Assembly (NCBI RefSeq): GCF_046127645.1
Contig: NZ_CP175919.1
Reading direction: 5' to 3' (one strand)
DNA: 64,000 nt
Source: Clostridium_F caseinilyticum
GTDB lineage: Bacteria > Bacillota > Clostridia > Clostridiales > Clostridiaceae
In this document: positions 50,656-58,823 of the stretch, piece after piece
Numbering within the stretch: the first letter of the stretch is position 1
How the letters are laid out: the number at the start of each line of letters is the position of its first letter
Notes under the pieces: generated by a model
Seen by the model: only the letters and a program-made list of their open reading frames with translations
Databases searched by the model: none
Told to the model about the DNA's origin: nothing
Position numbers and translations under genes: made by a program

Positions 50656-52053
50656 TTATATTTGTTTCCACCTTACTCCTTGTGGTGTATCTTCTAAAAC
50701 AATGCCTCTTTCTTTTAAATCATCCCTAATTTTGTCTGCTAATGCCCAATTTTTTTCTTTTCTAGCTTTTTGTCTTTCTTCTATAAGTTTTTCAATTTCT
50801 TCTTCTAAATTAGCCTTAGTTGATTTTTGTAATATGCCTAAAGGATTACCTAATTCCTTTATTAAATCTAATGCATATTCAACTAATGCTTTTGATGATT
50901 CTATAGTAACATTAGTGTTAATATCTCTTATTAAATCAAATATTACAGATATAGCATCTGCTGTATTAAAATCATCATCCATTTTTTCTATATATTTTTC
51001 TTTGTATTTTTCTAATTCATTTTTATATTCCAATTCTTCATCTTTAAATGATTCTTGCTTTATTTCATCTAATAAATTTTCTAAATTATTTACAGAATTG
51101 TACAATCTCTCTAAAGCTGCTTTAGTTGAGTCCAGTAATTCTACACTAAAATTCATTTGAGTTCTATAATGTGCTGATAACATAAACATTCTTAAAACAT
51201 CTGCATCATATTTTTCTAATATCTCTCTTGCTGTAAAAAAGTTATTTAATGATTTAGACATTTTTTGATTATTTACATTAATAAAAGCTGCATGTAGCCA
51301 GTACTTTGCAAATTGCTTTCCTGATCTTGCTTCACTTTGAGCTATCTCATTTTCATGATGTGGAAATGATAAATCTGATCCTCCAGCATGTATATCTATC
51401 GTTTCTCCTAACAAGTTATAGGCCATGCAAGAGCATTCTATATGCCAACCTGGTCTTCCCAGTCCCCAAGGACTTTCCCATGCAGGTTCTCCTGGCTTTT
51501 GACTTTTCCATATAGCAAAATCCATAGGATCTTTTTTTCTTTCATCTACATTTATTCGTGAGCCTAATTGTAATTCTTCTAAATTTTGTCCTGATAACCT
51601 ACCATAATCATTAAATTTTTTGGTACTAAAATACACATCTCCATCTATTTCATAAGCATATCCCTTTTCTATTAGATCGCTTACAAATTTTATTATTTCT
51701 TCTATAAATTCTGTTGCTCTTGGATTTTTAGTTGCTCTTTCAATATTTAAATCATCTGCATCTTTATAGTATTCTTTTATAAATCTATCTCCTAGTTCTT
51801 TTACTGATGTTCCTTCTTCATTTGCTTTCTTTATCATTTTGTCATCTATATCAGTAAAATTTTGAATAAATTTCACCTTATAACCTCTATATTCTAAATA
51901 TCTTCTTATAGTATCAAAAACCACAAAGGTTCTAGCGTTACCTATGTGAAAAAAATTATATACCGTAGGACCGCAAACATACATTTTTACTTCACCTGGT
52001 ACTAATGTAACGAAATCTTCTTTTTTATTAGTTAAAGTATTGTAAACCTTCAT
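50656..52053 (-). CDS. cysS: cysteinyl-tRNA synthetase
   Basis: A 465-residue class I synthetase. HIGH motif FFHIGNART, KMSKS motif KMSKSLNNF, zinc ligands Cys in MYVCGPTVYN, Cys in WHIECSCMAY and His/Glu in FPHHENEIAQSEA. The C-terminal DALR and anticodon regions are normal. No T-box leader lies in the 28-base gap upstream. Confidence 0.97.
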   Translation of the reverse strand: MKVYNTLTNKKEDFVTLVPGEVKMYVCGPTVYNFFHIGNARTFVVFDTIRRYLEYRGYKVKFIQNFTDIDDKMIKKANEEGTSVKELGDRFIKEYYKDADDLNIERATKNPRATEFIEEIIKFVSDLIEKGYAYEIDGDVYFSTKKFNDYGRLSGQNLEELQLGSRINVDERKKDPMDFAIWKSQKPGEPAWESPWGLGRPGWHIECSCMAYNLLGETIDIHAGGSDLSFPHHENEIAQSEARSGKQFAKYWLHAAFINVNNQKMSKSLNNFFTAREILEKYDADVLRMFMLSAHYRTQMNFSVELLDSTKAALERLYNSVNNLENLLDEIKQESFKDEELEYKNELEKYKEKYIEKMDDDFNTADAISVIFDLIRDINTNVTIESSKALVEYALDLIKELGNPLGILQKSTKANLEEEIEKLIEERQKARKEKNWALADKIRDDLKERGIVLEDTPQGVRWKQI

Positions 52054-52081
52054 CTATTTACCTCCTATTTTGCTAAATTTA

Positions 52082-53302
52082 TTACATACATATATTTGTT
52101 TGTATATTATACCCTTTTTCACTAAGTTGTTTCAATAATTTATCTCCTTGTTCTTTACTTTGAACTTCTACTTCAAATATTACATTTGCATATTCAAGTC
52201 CCTTTTCACTCCAATTAGTATCCTGTCTAGCCTTAACTATATTAGCTCCCATAGAAACAATATTTGAAATAACATCTTCAAATTCTCCTACTTTATCTTG
52301 TAATTCTACCTTAAACCTCATTCTTCTTTTAAGTATTATAAGTTCTCTATCTATTATTTTAGATATCATAGCTATATCTATATTACCACCGCTTATTAAA
52401 GCTACAACTTTTTTACCTTCGCCGACATTAATTTTATTGGCTAATAAGGCTGCAACTGTTGATGCTCCAGCACCTTCTGCAATAACTTTTGTTTTTTCAA
52501 TAAGTTCAAAAATTCCATAAGCTATTTCATCCTCTGTAACCGTAACTACTTCATCTACATATTCTTTAATATATTTGAAAGCAATATCTCCTGGAGTTTT
52601 TACTGAAATACCATCTGCTAAAGATTTAGCTCCTGGTAAAGTTACAACTTCACCTCTTTCCAAGGATGCTTTTGTAGAAGCTATAATTGCTGATTGAACT
52701 CCTATAATTTTTATATCTGGCTTTATAGATTTAGCAGCTACAGCTATTCCTGATATTAATCCGCCGCCTCCTATTGGAACTATTATAGCATCTATATCTT
52801 CTATTTCTTCTAATATCTCTAATGCTATTGTGCCTTGACCTGCCATAACATGTATATCATTAAAAGGGTGTACAAAAGTAGCTCCCGTTTCTTTTTGTAT
52901 TTCTAATGCTTTTTCATAGCATTCATCATAAACTTCCCCATGTTGTACAACTTCTGCTCCATATCCTTTTGTTGCCATAACCTTAGCTTGAGGAGCATTC
53001 TGTGGCATAGCTATAGTAGACTTTATTCCAAAAGCTGTAGCTGCATAAGCCACCCCTTGGGCATGATTTCCTGCAGAAGATGCAATAACACCTCTAGCTT
53101 TTTCTTCTTCAGTTAGAGAAACTATCTTATTATATGCACCTCTTAATTTAAAAGCCCCTGTCTTTTGCTTATTTTCACACTTTAAATACACTTCATATCC
53201 TGTTTTTTTAGAAAAAGTACTTGAATAAAATAAAGGTGTCTTTCTAACCACTGCTTTTATATTATTTTGAGCTTTTTTTATTGTATCTAAATTTAACTCC
53301 AT
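52082..53302 (-). CDS. ilvA: threonine ammonia-lyase (dehydratase) with C-terminal ACT domain
   Basis: PLP enzyme turning threonine into 2-oxobutanoate and ammonia, 406 residues. The PLP lysine is in KTGAFKLRGAYNKI, the phosphate loop is GGGGLISG, and ASSAGNHAQGVA follows the fold-type II plan. The last about 75 residues form a single ACT domain (FKVELQDKVGEFEDVISNIV). With one ACT domain it may serve either isoleucine synthesis or catabolism (TdcB-like). Its place next to tRNA synthetase genes does not decide this. Confidence 0.92.
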   Translation of the reverse strand: MELNLDTIKKAQNNIKAVVRKTPLFYSSTFSKKTGYEVYLKCENKQKTGAFKLRGAYNKIVSLTEEEKARGVIASSAGNHAQGVAYAATAFGIKSTIAMPQNAPQAKVMATKGYGAEVVQHGEVYDECYEKALEIQKETGATFVHPFNDIHVMAGQGTIALEILEEIEDIDAIIVPIGGGGLISGIAVAAKSIKPDIKIIGVQSAIIASTKASLERGEVVTLPGAKSLADGISVKTPGDIAFKYIKEYVDEVVTVTEDEIAYGIFELIEKTKVIAEGAGASTVAALLANKINVGEGKKVVALISGGNIDIAMISKIIDRELIILKRRMRFKVELQDKVGEFEDVISNIVSMGANIVKARQDTNWSEKGLEYANVIFEVEVQSKEQGDKLLKQLSEKGYNIQTNICM

Positions 53303-53340
53303 GATTATCTATCTCCCATCCCATTCTAAATTATATTTTT

Positions 53341-53369
53341 ATAATAAACCATATAATATTTTTATTCAA
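53341..53369 (-). promoter_or_regulatory. probable sigma-A promoter upstream of ilvA
   Basis: TTGAAT (53369-53364), 17-base spacer, TATTAT (53346-53341), in the 71-base gap between the ProRS-like gene and ilvA. Moderate match in a very AT-rich stretch. Confidence 0.5.
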
Positions 53370-53373
53370 TGTA

Positions 53374-55011
53374 TTAAGACATACCCAATAGGCTTTTAAT
53401 ACTTTTTTGTAATTGATCTATTGGAATTTCTCGTTTCTCCTCTGAATTTCTTAATTTTATTTCTACATTACTTTCTTTTATGTTTTTGCCAACAGTTATT
53501 CTAATAGGTATTCCCCATAACTCTGAATCTTTAAACTTTACTCCTGCTCTTTCTTTTCTATCATCTAAAATTGTGTTTACTCCATTATCAATTAAATTAT
53601 TATAAATTTTTTCTGCTATTTTTAACTGTTGTTCATCTTTAACATTAGCTATAGTTATTATAACTTTAAAGGCTGATGCTTCAATTGGCCAAATAATCCC
53701 TAATTCATCTTTATTTTGTTCTATTATCAATGAAATAATTTTATATATATCCATAAATCCTTTATAAATTATAAATGGTTTATTTTTACCTTTATCATCA
53801 ATAAATGTAGCAGATTCATTTTTTATTAAATTGGTTTCTATCTTTTTAATTTCTCCTAATACAAAGCCTGTATTATCTTCTAATTTATGGCCACATAAGA
53901 TACATTTACTATCTTTATGTATTTTTCTAAAATCTCCAACTATTCCATTAAAATCTCTTTCATAATTAACATTTTCATAGTGATATCCTGTTTCATTAGC
54001 ACCTACCATAAAATTATTCATTTTAGTTACCTCTTCATCTACTAATATCTTGTCAACTGCTAGATTAATTGGACCAGCAAAGCCTATATCTGCATTTGTA
54101 ACTTGTTTAACAACATCTTCTCCTGCTAATTTAAAATTTCCTATATTGCCTAAATTTTTAATAACTTTAAATTCATCTATATCCCTATCCCCTCTTACCA
54201 TAACTGCAACAATAGAATTATTGTCACACTCATATATTATTGTTTTTGTAAACTTCCTATAGGGTACCTTAAAAAATCCACCAAGTTCCTCTATAGTTCT
54301 TATACCTGGTGTTTCTATTTTTTTTAATTCTTTTAAATCATTTTCTATGTTATTATCTGGTATAGATAAAGCTCTATTGATTTCATTCCCATAATTACAT
54401 TTCCTACATGCAACTATATGTGAATCTCCTATATTGTTATATATTATAAGTCTTACACTTCCATCCATTTTATCTTCTACTATATGGTATTCTAAATTTA
54501 AAATTTCAAAAATATCTTTATATAGTTTTATCAATTGTTCTTTATTAAATTCATCATCTTCTTCATCTAACACCATGTAAAAATACTCTTTTAATTCTTC
54601 TTTTCCACACATAATTCCTAAATTATTTTTGAATTTATAATTGTTCTCTATATTATTCTCATAAAAAAACAGTGGCAATTGCTTATAAGAAGTCACATTA
54701 TTTTTTAAAAAGCTTATAAATCTTAAAATCCATTCATCATAGTTTAATATAGGCTCATTATCTTTTTTACTTATATCCTTGAAATTGTTTACATAAGGTA
54801 TAAATATTTTAGATGCCCCTATTTTTTTAAAATTACCCTCAATTATATCCTGTATATTTTCTAGAAAACTATATCCTAAAGGTGTAAATCCATACAACCC
54901 ACTACCTATTTTTGTTGTTAAACCTCCTTTTAATAATAACTTTTGACTTTCCATTTCTACATCTGCTGGATATTCCCTTAGAGTTCGAATTAATACTTTT
55001 GATAGTTTCAT
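53374..55011 (-). CDS. degenerate prolyl-tRNA synthetase-like protein
   Basis: A 545-residue relative of bacterial-type ProRS. It keeps the N-terminal plan (MKLSKVLIRTLREYPAD, GLYGFTPLGYSFL, motif 1 Pro in IFIPYV), an INS/YbaK-like editing insertion (about 230-370), two CxxC pairs, and the anticodon-binding end (GIIWPIEASAF, DDRKERAGVKFKDSELWGIP). The aminoacylation core is eroded: about 14 residues carrying the T-x-E loop are missing around residue 99, the motif 2 arginine segment is replaced (NNYKFKNNLGIMCGKEELKE), and the motif 3 arginine site reads KGFMDIYK. The reading frame is intact with SD GGGGG, so it is a maintained gene and probably not an active synthetase. A true ProRS should exist elsewhere. 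Confidence 0.8.
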   Translation of the reverse strand: MKLSKVLIRTLREYPADVEMESQKLLLKGGLTTKIGSGLYGFTPLGYSFLENIQDIIEGNFKKIGASKIFIPYVNNFKDISKKDNEPILNYDEWILRFISFLKNNVTSYKQLPLFFYENNIENNYKFKNNLGIMCGKEELKEYFYMVLDEEDDEFNKEQLIKLYKDIFEILNLEYHIVEDKMDGSVRLIIYNNIGDSHIVACRKCNYGNEINRALSIPDNNIENDLKELKKIETPGIRTIEELGGFFKVPYRKFTKTIIYECDNNSIVAVMVRGDRDIDEFKVIKNLGNIGNFKLAGEDVVKQVTNADIGFAGPINLAVDKILVDEEVTKMNNFMVGANETGYHYENVNYERDFNGIVGDFRKIHKDSKCILCGHKLEDNTGFVLGEIKKIETNLIKNESATFIDDKGKNKPFIIYKGFMDIYKIISLIIEQNKDELGIIWPIEASAFKVIITIANVKDEQQLKIAEKIYNNLIDNGVNTILDDRKERAGVKFKDSELWGIPIRITVGKNIKESNVEIKLRNSEEKREIPIDQLQKSIKSLLGMS

Positions 55012-55078
55012 AAATCAATCCCCCTAAATCACTCATTATATTTAAAATATTACTAATAAAAATTCTCAAAATGTAAGC

Positions 55079-55107
55079 AAAACTCGCCCCTTATTAGGAC
55101 GAGTTTT
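55079..55107 (-). terminator. terminator after ispD
   Basis: AAAACTCG (55079-55086) pairs with CGAGTTTT (55100-55107), with two further G-C pairs inside after a mismatch. T4 at the end on the minus strand. Confidence 0.85.
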
Positions 55108-55111
55108 ATTT

Positions 55112-55801
55112 CTAAGTTAGCTTTTCTAATATTTGTTCTCCTAATATTAAATCTTCAGGAGTTGTTATTTTTATATTGCTATAGCTACCTTCATATAAAT
55201 ATACTGACTTACCATACGTTTCCAAAACCATAGTATCATCTGTAACTTTTCTATTATGTCTTTTTAAATTTTCATGACAATCTAATATTACATTGTAACT
55301 AAAACATTGAGGAGTTTGAACTATAAATAAATCTTCCCTATTAGGAGTATCTATTGAAAATCCTTTTTTATCCTTTATTTTTATAGTATCCTTTGGAGTT
55401 ACTCCACAGGCAGCAGCTTCATATTGTTTTGCATATTTTATACCATCATCTATAATATTACTAGTAACAAAAGGTCTAGCTGCATCATGAATTAATACTA
55501 CATCACAATCCTTTGATACAGCCTTTAATCCATTATAAACAGAATCCTGTCTTTCTCTACCTCCTGAAACTATTTTAGATATTTTATCAATATTATATTT
55601 TTTTATAATGTTCTTACAAGCTTCTATTTTGTCTTCTAAAGTAACCAACACTATTTCATCTATATCTTTATGATTAGAAAATTTGTTTAAAGTATAATAA
55701 AGAATAGGTTTATTTTTTATTTTTAAAAACTGTTTACTTATATTGCTATTCATTCTTTTTCCTTTTCCTGCAGCAACTATAATAACAGAATTTTTACTCA
55801 T
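55112..55801 (-). CDS. ispD: 2-C-methyl-D-erythritol 4-phosphate cytidylyltransferase
   Basis: MEP-pathway enzyme joining CTP to methylerythritol phosphate on the way to isoprenoids; 229 residues. The CTP-binding loop VIIVAAGKGKRMNSNISKQFL, VLIHDAARPFV and VTDDTMVLE are present. ATG 55801 follows GAGGAG by 7 bases, just past the PIN-TRAM stop. The usual partner ispF is not adjacent; the ProRS-like gene takes its place. Confidence 0.95.
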   Translation of the reverse strand: MSKNSVIIVAAGKGKRMNSNISKQFLKIKNKPILYYTLNKFSNHKDIDEIVLVTLEDKIEACKNIIKKYNIDKISKIVSGGRERQDSVYNGLKAVSKDCDVVLIHDAARPFVTSNIIDDGIKYAKQYEAAACGVTPKDTIKIKDKKGFSIDTPNREDLFIVQTPQCFSYNVILDCHENLKRHNRKVTDDTMVLETYGKSVYLYEGSYSNIKITTPEDLILGEQILEKLT

Positions 55802-55802
55802 A

Positions 55803-56906
55803 CTAAGACTCCTCTTTTTTCTTAGCAAAAATCATTCTTCCCGCTGCTGTTTGTAAAACAGAAGTTACTACTACATCTAAATTTTGTCCTATACGCTTTT
55901 TAGCACCTTCTACTACAATCATTGTTCCATCATCAAAATAAGCTATTCCTTGATTAGCCTCTTTACCATCCTTAACAATTTGGATATTCATTTCTTCTCC
56001 TGGTAACACAACAGGCTTTACTGCATTTGCTAATTCATTTATATTCAATACAGGTACTCCTTGAAATTCAGCTACTTTATTTAAATTATAATCATTAGTT
56101 ATTACTTTACCATTTAAAACTTGAGCTAATTTTAATAACTTACTATCTACCTCTGCTATTTCCGGAAAGTCCTTTTCGTATATTTGTACATCAATATTTA
56201 ATTCTTTTTGTATTTTATTTAGTATGTCTAATCCTCTTCTACCTCTATTTCGCTTTAATCCATCTGAAGAATCAGCTATATGTCTAAGCTCTGCTAAAAC
56301 AAATGTAGGTATTACCAAAGTTCCTTCTATAAATTCTGTTTGACATATATCAAATATTCTTCCATCTATTATAACAGATGTATCTAATACTTTAGGAGTT
56401 GCACTATTATTTTTATTAGACTTTGTCTTTTTTTCCTTAGTTGCTGAATTCCTTTTTATATTAGAAAAAAGTGATATTAATTCTTCTTTTCTTTTAATTG
56501 CAATGTTAGCTCCTAAGGCTGCCATAATAATAGCAACAACTACAGCCAATATTACTCCTATCACAGGTATTTTAGCTAATAAGTTAACAAATAAAGCTGA
56601 TATAGCTAACCCTAGTATAGCACCAACAGTTCCAAATACAATTTCATTTGCAGATAATTTTTGCAAACTTCTTACTATATAATCCATTATTTTTAATATT
56701 ATAGAATTTATCCATGGGGATATAAGAAATAATATTATTCCAAAAACTATAGAACATAAAATTAAAAAGAAAGCTGACTTAACTTGACTTCCATTAAAAT
56801 AAGATAAATTAGAAAAATAGGTAGTTGACATAATTAATCCTCCAATTATGTAACCTAATGCTAATCCTATTATGGTAAAAAGCCATTTTAATATTTTATT
56901 TAACAT
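55803..56906 (-). CDS. PIN-TRAM domain membrane protein (YacL family)
   Basis: A 367-residue protein. About four membrane helices at the N-terminus (residues 5-35, 43-65, 88-110, 115-138), then a PIN nuclease domain (VLDTSVIIDGRIFDIC, FVLAELRHIADSSD, KRNRGRRGLDIL, VITNDYNLNKVA) with the conserved acidic residues, and a C-terminal TRAM RNA-binding domain (GIAYFDDGTMIVVEGAKKRIG). It probably acts on RNA at the membrane; the target is unknown. It is conserved in Firmicutes between disA and ispD. Confidence 0.9.
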   Translation of the reverse strand: MLNKILKWLFTIIGLALGYIIGGLIMSTTYFSNLSYFNGSQVKSAFFLILCSIVFGIILFLISPWINSIILKIMDYIVRSLQKLSANEIVFGTVGAILGLAISALFVNLLAKIPVIGVILAVVVAIIMAALGANIAIKRKEELISLFSNIKRNSATKEKKTKSNKNNSATPKVLDTSVIIDGRIFDICQTEFIEGTLVIPTFVLAELRHIADSSDGLKRNRGRRGLDILNKIQKELNIDVQIYEKDFPEIAEVDSKLLKLAQVLNGKVITNDYNLNKVAEFQGVPVLNINELANAVKPVVLPGEEMNIQIVKDGKEANQGIAYFDDGTMIVVEGAKKRIGQNLDVVVTSVLQTAAGRMIFAKKKEES

Positions 56907-56920
56907 CCACTCACCTCCTC

Positions 56921-56944
56921 TTAATAATTGTTAACAATTATTAA
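56921..56944. repeat. 24-bp perfect palindrome in the PIN-TRAM gene leader
   Basis: TTAATAATTGTT joined to its reverse complement, ending right before the SD GAGGAGG. It could be an operator or an RNA hairpin. The rest of the gap (about 57000-57239) holds only AT-rich sequence with no recognised gene. Confidence 0.6.
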
Positions 56945-56967
56945 GATTTTCAATCCTTTTTATATTT

Positions 56968-56996
56968 AATATATATTAATAATTATTAATTTTCAA
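56968..56996 (-). promoter_or_regulatory. possible sigma-A promoter for the PIN-TRAM/ispD unit
   Basis: TTGAAA (56996-56991), 17-base spacer, TATATT (56973-56968). Good spacing, but in a region of almost pure A+T, so chance matches are likely. Confidence 0.45.
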
Positions 56997-57239
56997 TAAT
57001 CATAAAAATAATTAATAATTATTTATGAAAATACACACTTTGTTTAAGATTTGTTTTCTTTTATGTTATGATTTTTATTTTTTCTATTAGAATTGTTCAT
57101 CTTTACTATTATATATATTCTTCATATTTTTTCCATTTCCTTCTTTCACCATCTATAGGTATTATTTAACACAAGTATCCCCCTATAAAAAATATTGGTT
57201 TTAATTTATGATATAGATATGATTTAACTTATACACTTA

Positions 57240-57269
57240 TTGACAAGGTTAATGATAGAAACCTATAAT
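57240..57269 (+). promoter_or_regulatory. sigma-A promoter of the MazG-like gene
   Basis: TTGACA (57240-57245), 18-base spacer, TATAAT (57264-57269): perfect hexamers. Transcription would start near 57276, about 38 nt before the ATG. Confidence 0.85.
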
Positions 57270-57313
57270 AGTTTATAGTACACATATGAAATCTTTATAA
57301 GGAGTTGAACCCT

Positions 57314-57712
57314 ATGAAAGATGTAATCTTTGATGATTTTCAAAATTCTGTTAATGATTCTCTTTTAAGACATAAGAGTATATTAGATATTTTAACCAAA
57401 TATAGTGAATCTAATGCTAGAGTAAATAGAGCTATAGCTAAGTCAATAACTAACTGTGGTTGTATTTCAGTTAACGCAGAAAAACAAAAATTGCCTTCTG
57501 ACAGTATAGATATAGAGGGTCTTAGAAATTGTTTGAAATCTCATGTTAATGGTGAACTTTGTGATAACTGTAGAGATGTAATTGAAAGAGAAATTGGTAA
57601 TAGTTTATTTTATTTGACTTCCCTATGTAACTTATTAGATTTAAATCTATATGATATCTTATTAAAAGAATATAATAAGATAAGTACATTAGGTAAATAT
57701 AGTATGAGATAA
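57314..57712 (+). CDS. small MazG-like family protein
   Basis: A 132-residue protein, one of only two genes on the plus strand. ATG 57314 is chosen (AAGGAG 9 bases before); the frame is open from a TTG at 57305. The C-terminal half (EREIGNSLFYLTSLCNLLDLNLYDILLKEYNKI, read in parts) resembles the last helices of MazG-type NTP pyrophosphohydrolases, but the acidic ExxD site reads E-I-G-N, so the metal site may be incomplete. Four cysteines occur as CGC and CDNC. It has its own strong promoter and shares a palindromic end with disA. Function unknown; the MazG link is by pattern only. Confidence 0.6.
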   Translation: MKDVIFDDFQNSVNDSLLRHKSILDILTKYSESNARVNRAIAKSITNCGCISVNAEKQKLPSDSIDIEGLRNCLKSHVNGELCDNCRDVIEREIGNSLFYLTSLCNLLDLNLYDILLKEYNKISTLGKYSMR

Positions 57713-57756
57713 AGTATAGCACAAAGTATTAAAATACTTTGTGCTATACTTTATCT
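57707..57756. terminator. bidirectional terminator covering both stop codons (MazG-like gene / disA)
   Basis: Perfect 24-bp arms (57707-57730 and 57733-57756) with a two-base loop. The arms contain the stop codon of the plus-strand gene (57710-57712) and the stop and last codons of disA (57744-57756). Confidence 0.9.
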
Positions 57757-58805
57757 AGCATTATTTGCTCTCTAAGCCTTCTTAATCCATTTTTTATAGC
57801 CTTAGCTCTAGCTTCTCCAATACCTTCTACATTATCTAATTGCTCATAGGATGCTTCCATTACACATTTTAATTGATTAAAATTAGCCACTAAATTTTCT
57901 ATTACATTACTCGGTATTCGTGGTATTTTGTTAATCATCCTATATCCTCGAGGTGAAATAAGTGTATCAACTAATGGTACTCCCGTATATCCTATAATTT
58001 TTGATAATCCTTCTAAGTTTAAAAGCTCTTCTGATGAAAGCCCCTGTATTTGTTTGTATATATCCTCATATTCCATATTACTCCTACAATAATCCCTTAT
58101 AAGTAAAATACCATCCTCTTCTACACTCTTTATTAACTCGCTTAATTGCATATCAATTAGTCTTCCTTCATTGCCTAGTTCACATATATATCTTTCTATT
58201 TCACTAACTATCCTCATAACCATTTCAGACCTTTGAATAGCAGTTAATACATCAAATAAAGTTGCTATATCCTTAAATTCTAGTATATTTAAGTTATTTA
58301 CCACTCTATCCAAAACAGCCACATATTTTTCTAATGTTTGCAGAGCTTGATTAGCTCTTGCTAGTATTATACTACTATCTCTTAGTACATACTTTATTCC
58401 ACCTTTATAAACAGTTATTATATTTCTTCTCTGAGAAATAGCTATTACTATAGCGCCTGTTTGCTTTGCTACTCTATCCGCAGTTCTATGTCTTGTTCCT
58501 GTTTCAAAAGTAGGTATAGATGATTCTGGTATTAATTGAGCATTAGCACATAATATCTTTTTTAAATCGCTACTTAATACGATTGAGCCATCCATTTTAG
58601 CCAATTCATAAACATAAGATGGACTATATTCTGAGTTTATTTTAAATCCACCATCTACTAACTTTAATATTTGATCACTATCCCCTAGAACTAATAATCC
58701 ACCGGTTTTAGCTCTCAATATATTCTCTAAACCTTCTCTTAGCGGTGTCCCTGGTGCCATTATTTTAAGTATATTCATTAACTCTTTATCTTTTTCTATT
58801 CTCAC
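57744..58805 (-). CDS. disA: DNA integrity scanning protein DisA (diadenylate cyclase)
   Basis: Octameric enzyme making c-di-AMP from two ATP and scanning DNA for branched structures. The DAC domain has the DGA/DGS-type motif KMDGSIVLS and the RHR motif GTRHRTADRVAKQTGA. The middle is helical, and the C-terminal helix-hairpin-helix is LDNVEGIGEARAKAIKNGLRRL. The start is set at GTG 58805 (AGGG 8 bases before), giving 353 residues; in-frame GTG 58814 and TTG 58823 are weaker choices. Follows radA directly. Confidence 0.94.
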   Translation of the reverse strand: MRIEKDKELMNILKIMAPGTPLREGLENILRAKTGGLLVLGDSDQILKLVDGGFKINSEYSPSYVYELAKMDGSIVLSSDLKKILCANAQLIPESSIPTFETGTRHRTADRVAKQTGAIVIAISQRRNIITVYKGGIKYVLRDSSIILARANQALQTLEKYVAVLDRVVNNLNILEFKDIATLFDVLTAIQRSEMVMRIVSEIERYICELGNEGRLIDMQLSELIKSVEEDGILLIRDYCRSNMEYEDIYKQIQGLSSEELLNLEGLSKIIGYTGVPLVDTLISPRGYRMINKIPRIPSNVIENLVANFNQLKCVMEASYEQLDNVEGIGEARAKAIKNGLRRLREQIMLDKV

Positions 58806-58823
58806 TTCTCTCACCCTACACAA

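Noticed and set aside
52054..52081. T-box leader ahead of cysS, ilvA or the ProRS-like gene
   Set aside because: The gaps upstream of cysS (28 bases), ilvA (71) and the ProRS-like gene (100) are too short and lack a T-box sequence.
56945..57060. AT-rich short inverted repeats (TTAATAATTATTAA and similar) as a replication origin or phage attachment site
   Set aside because: Simple A/T sequence gives such palindromes by chance; no DnaA boxes, integrase or flanking direct repeats were seen.
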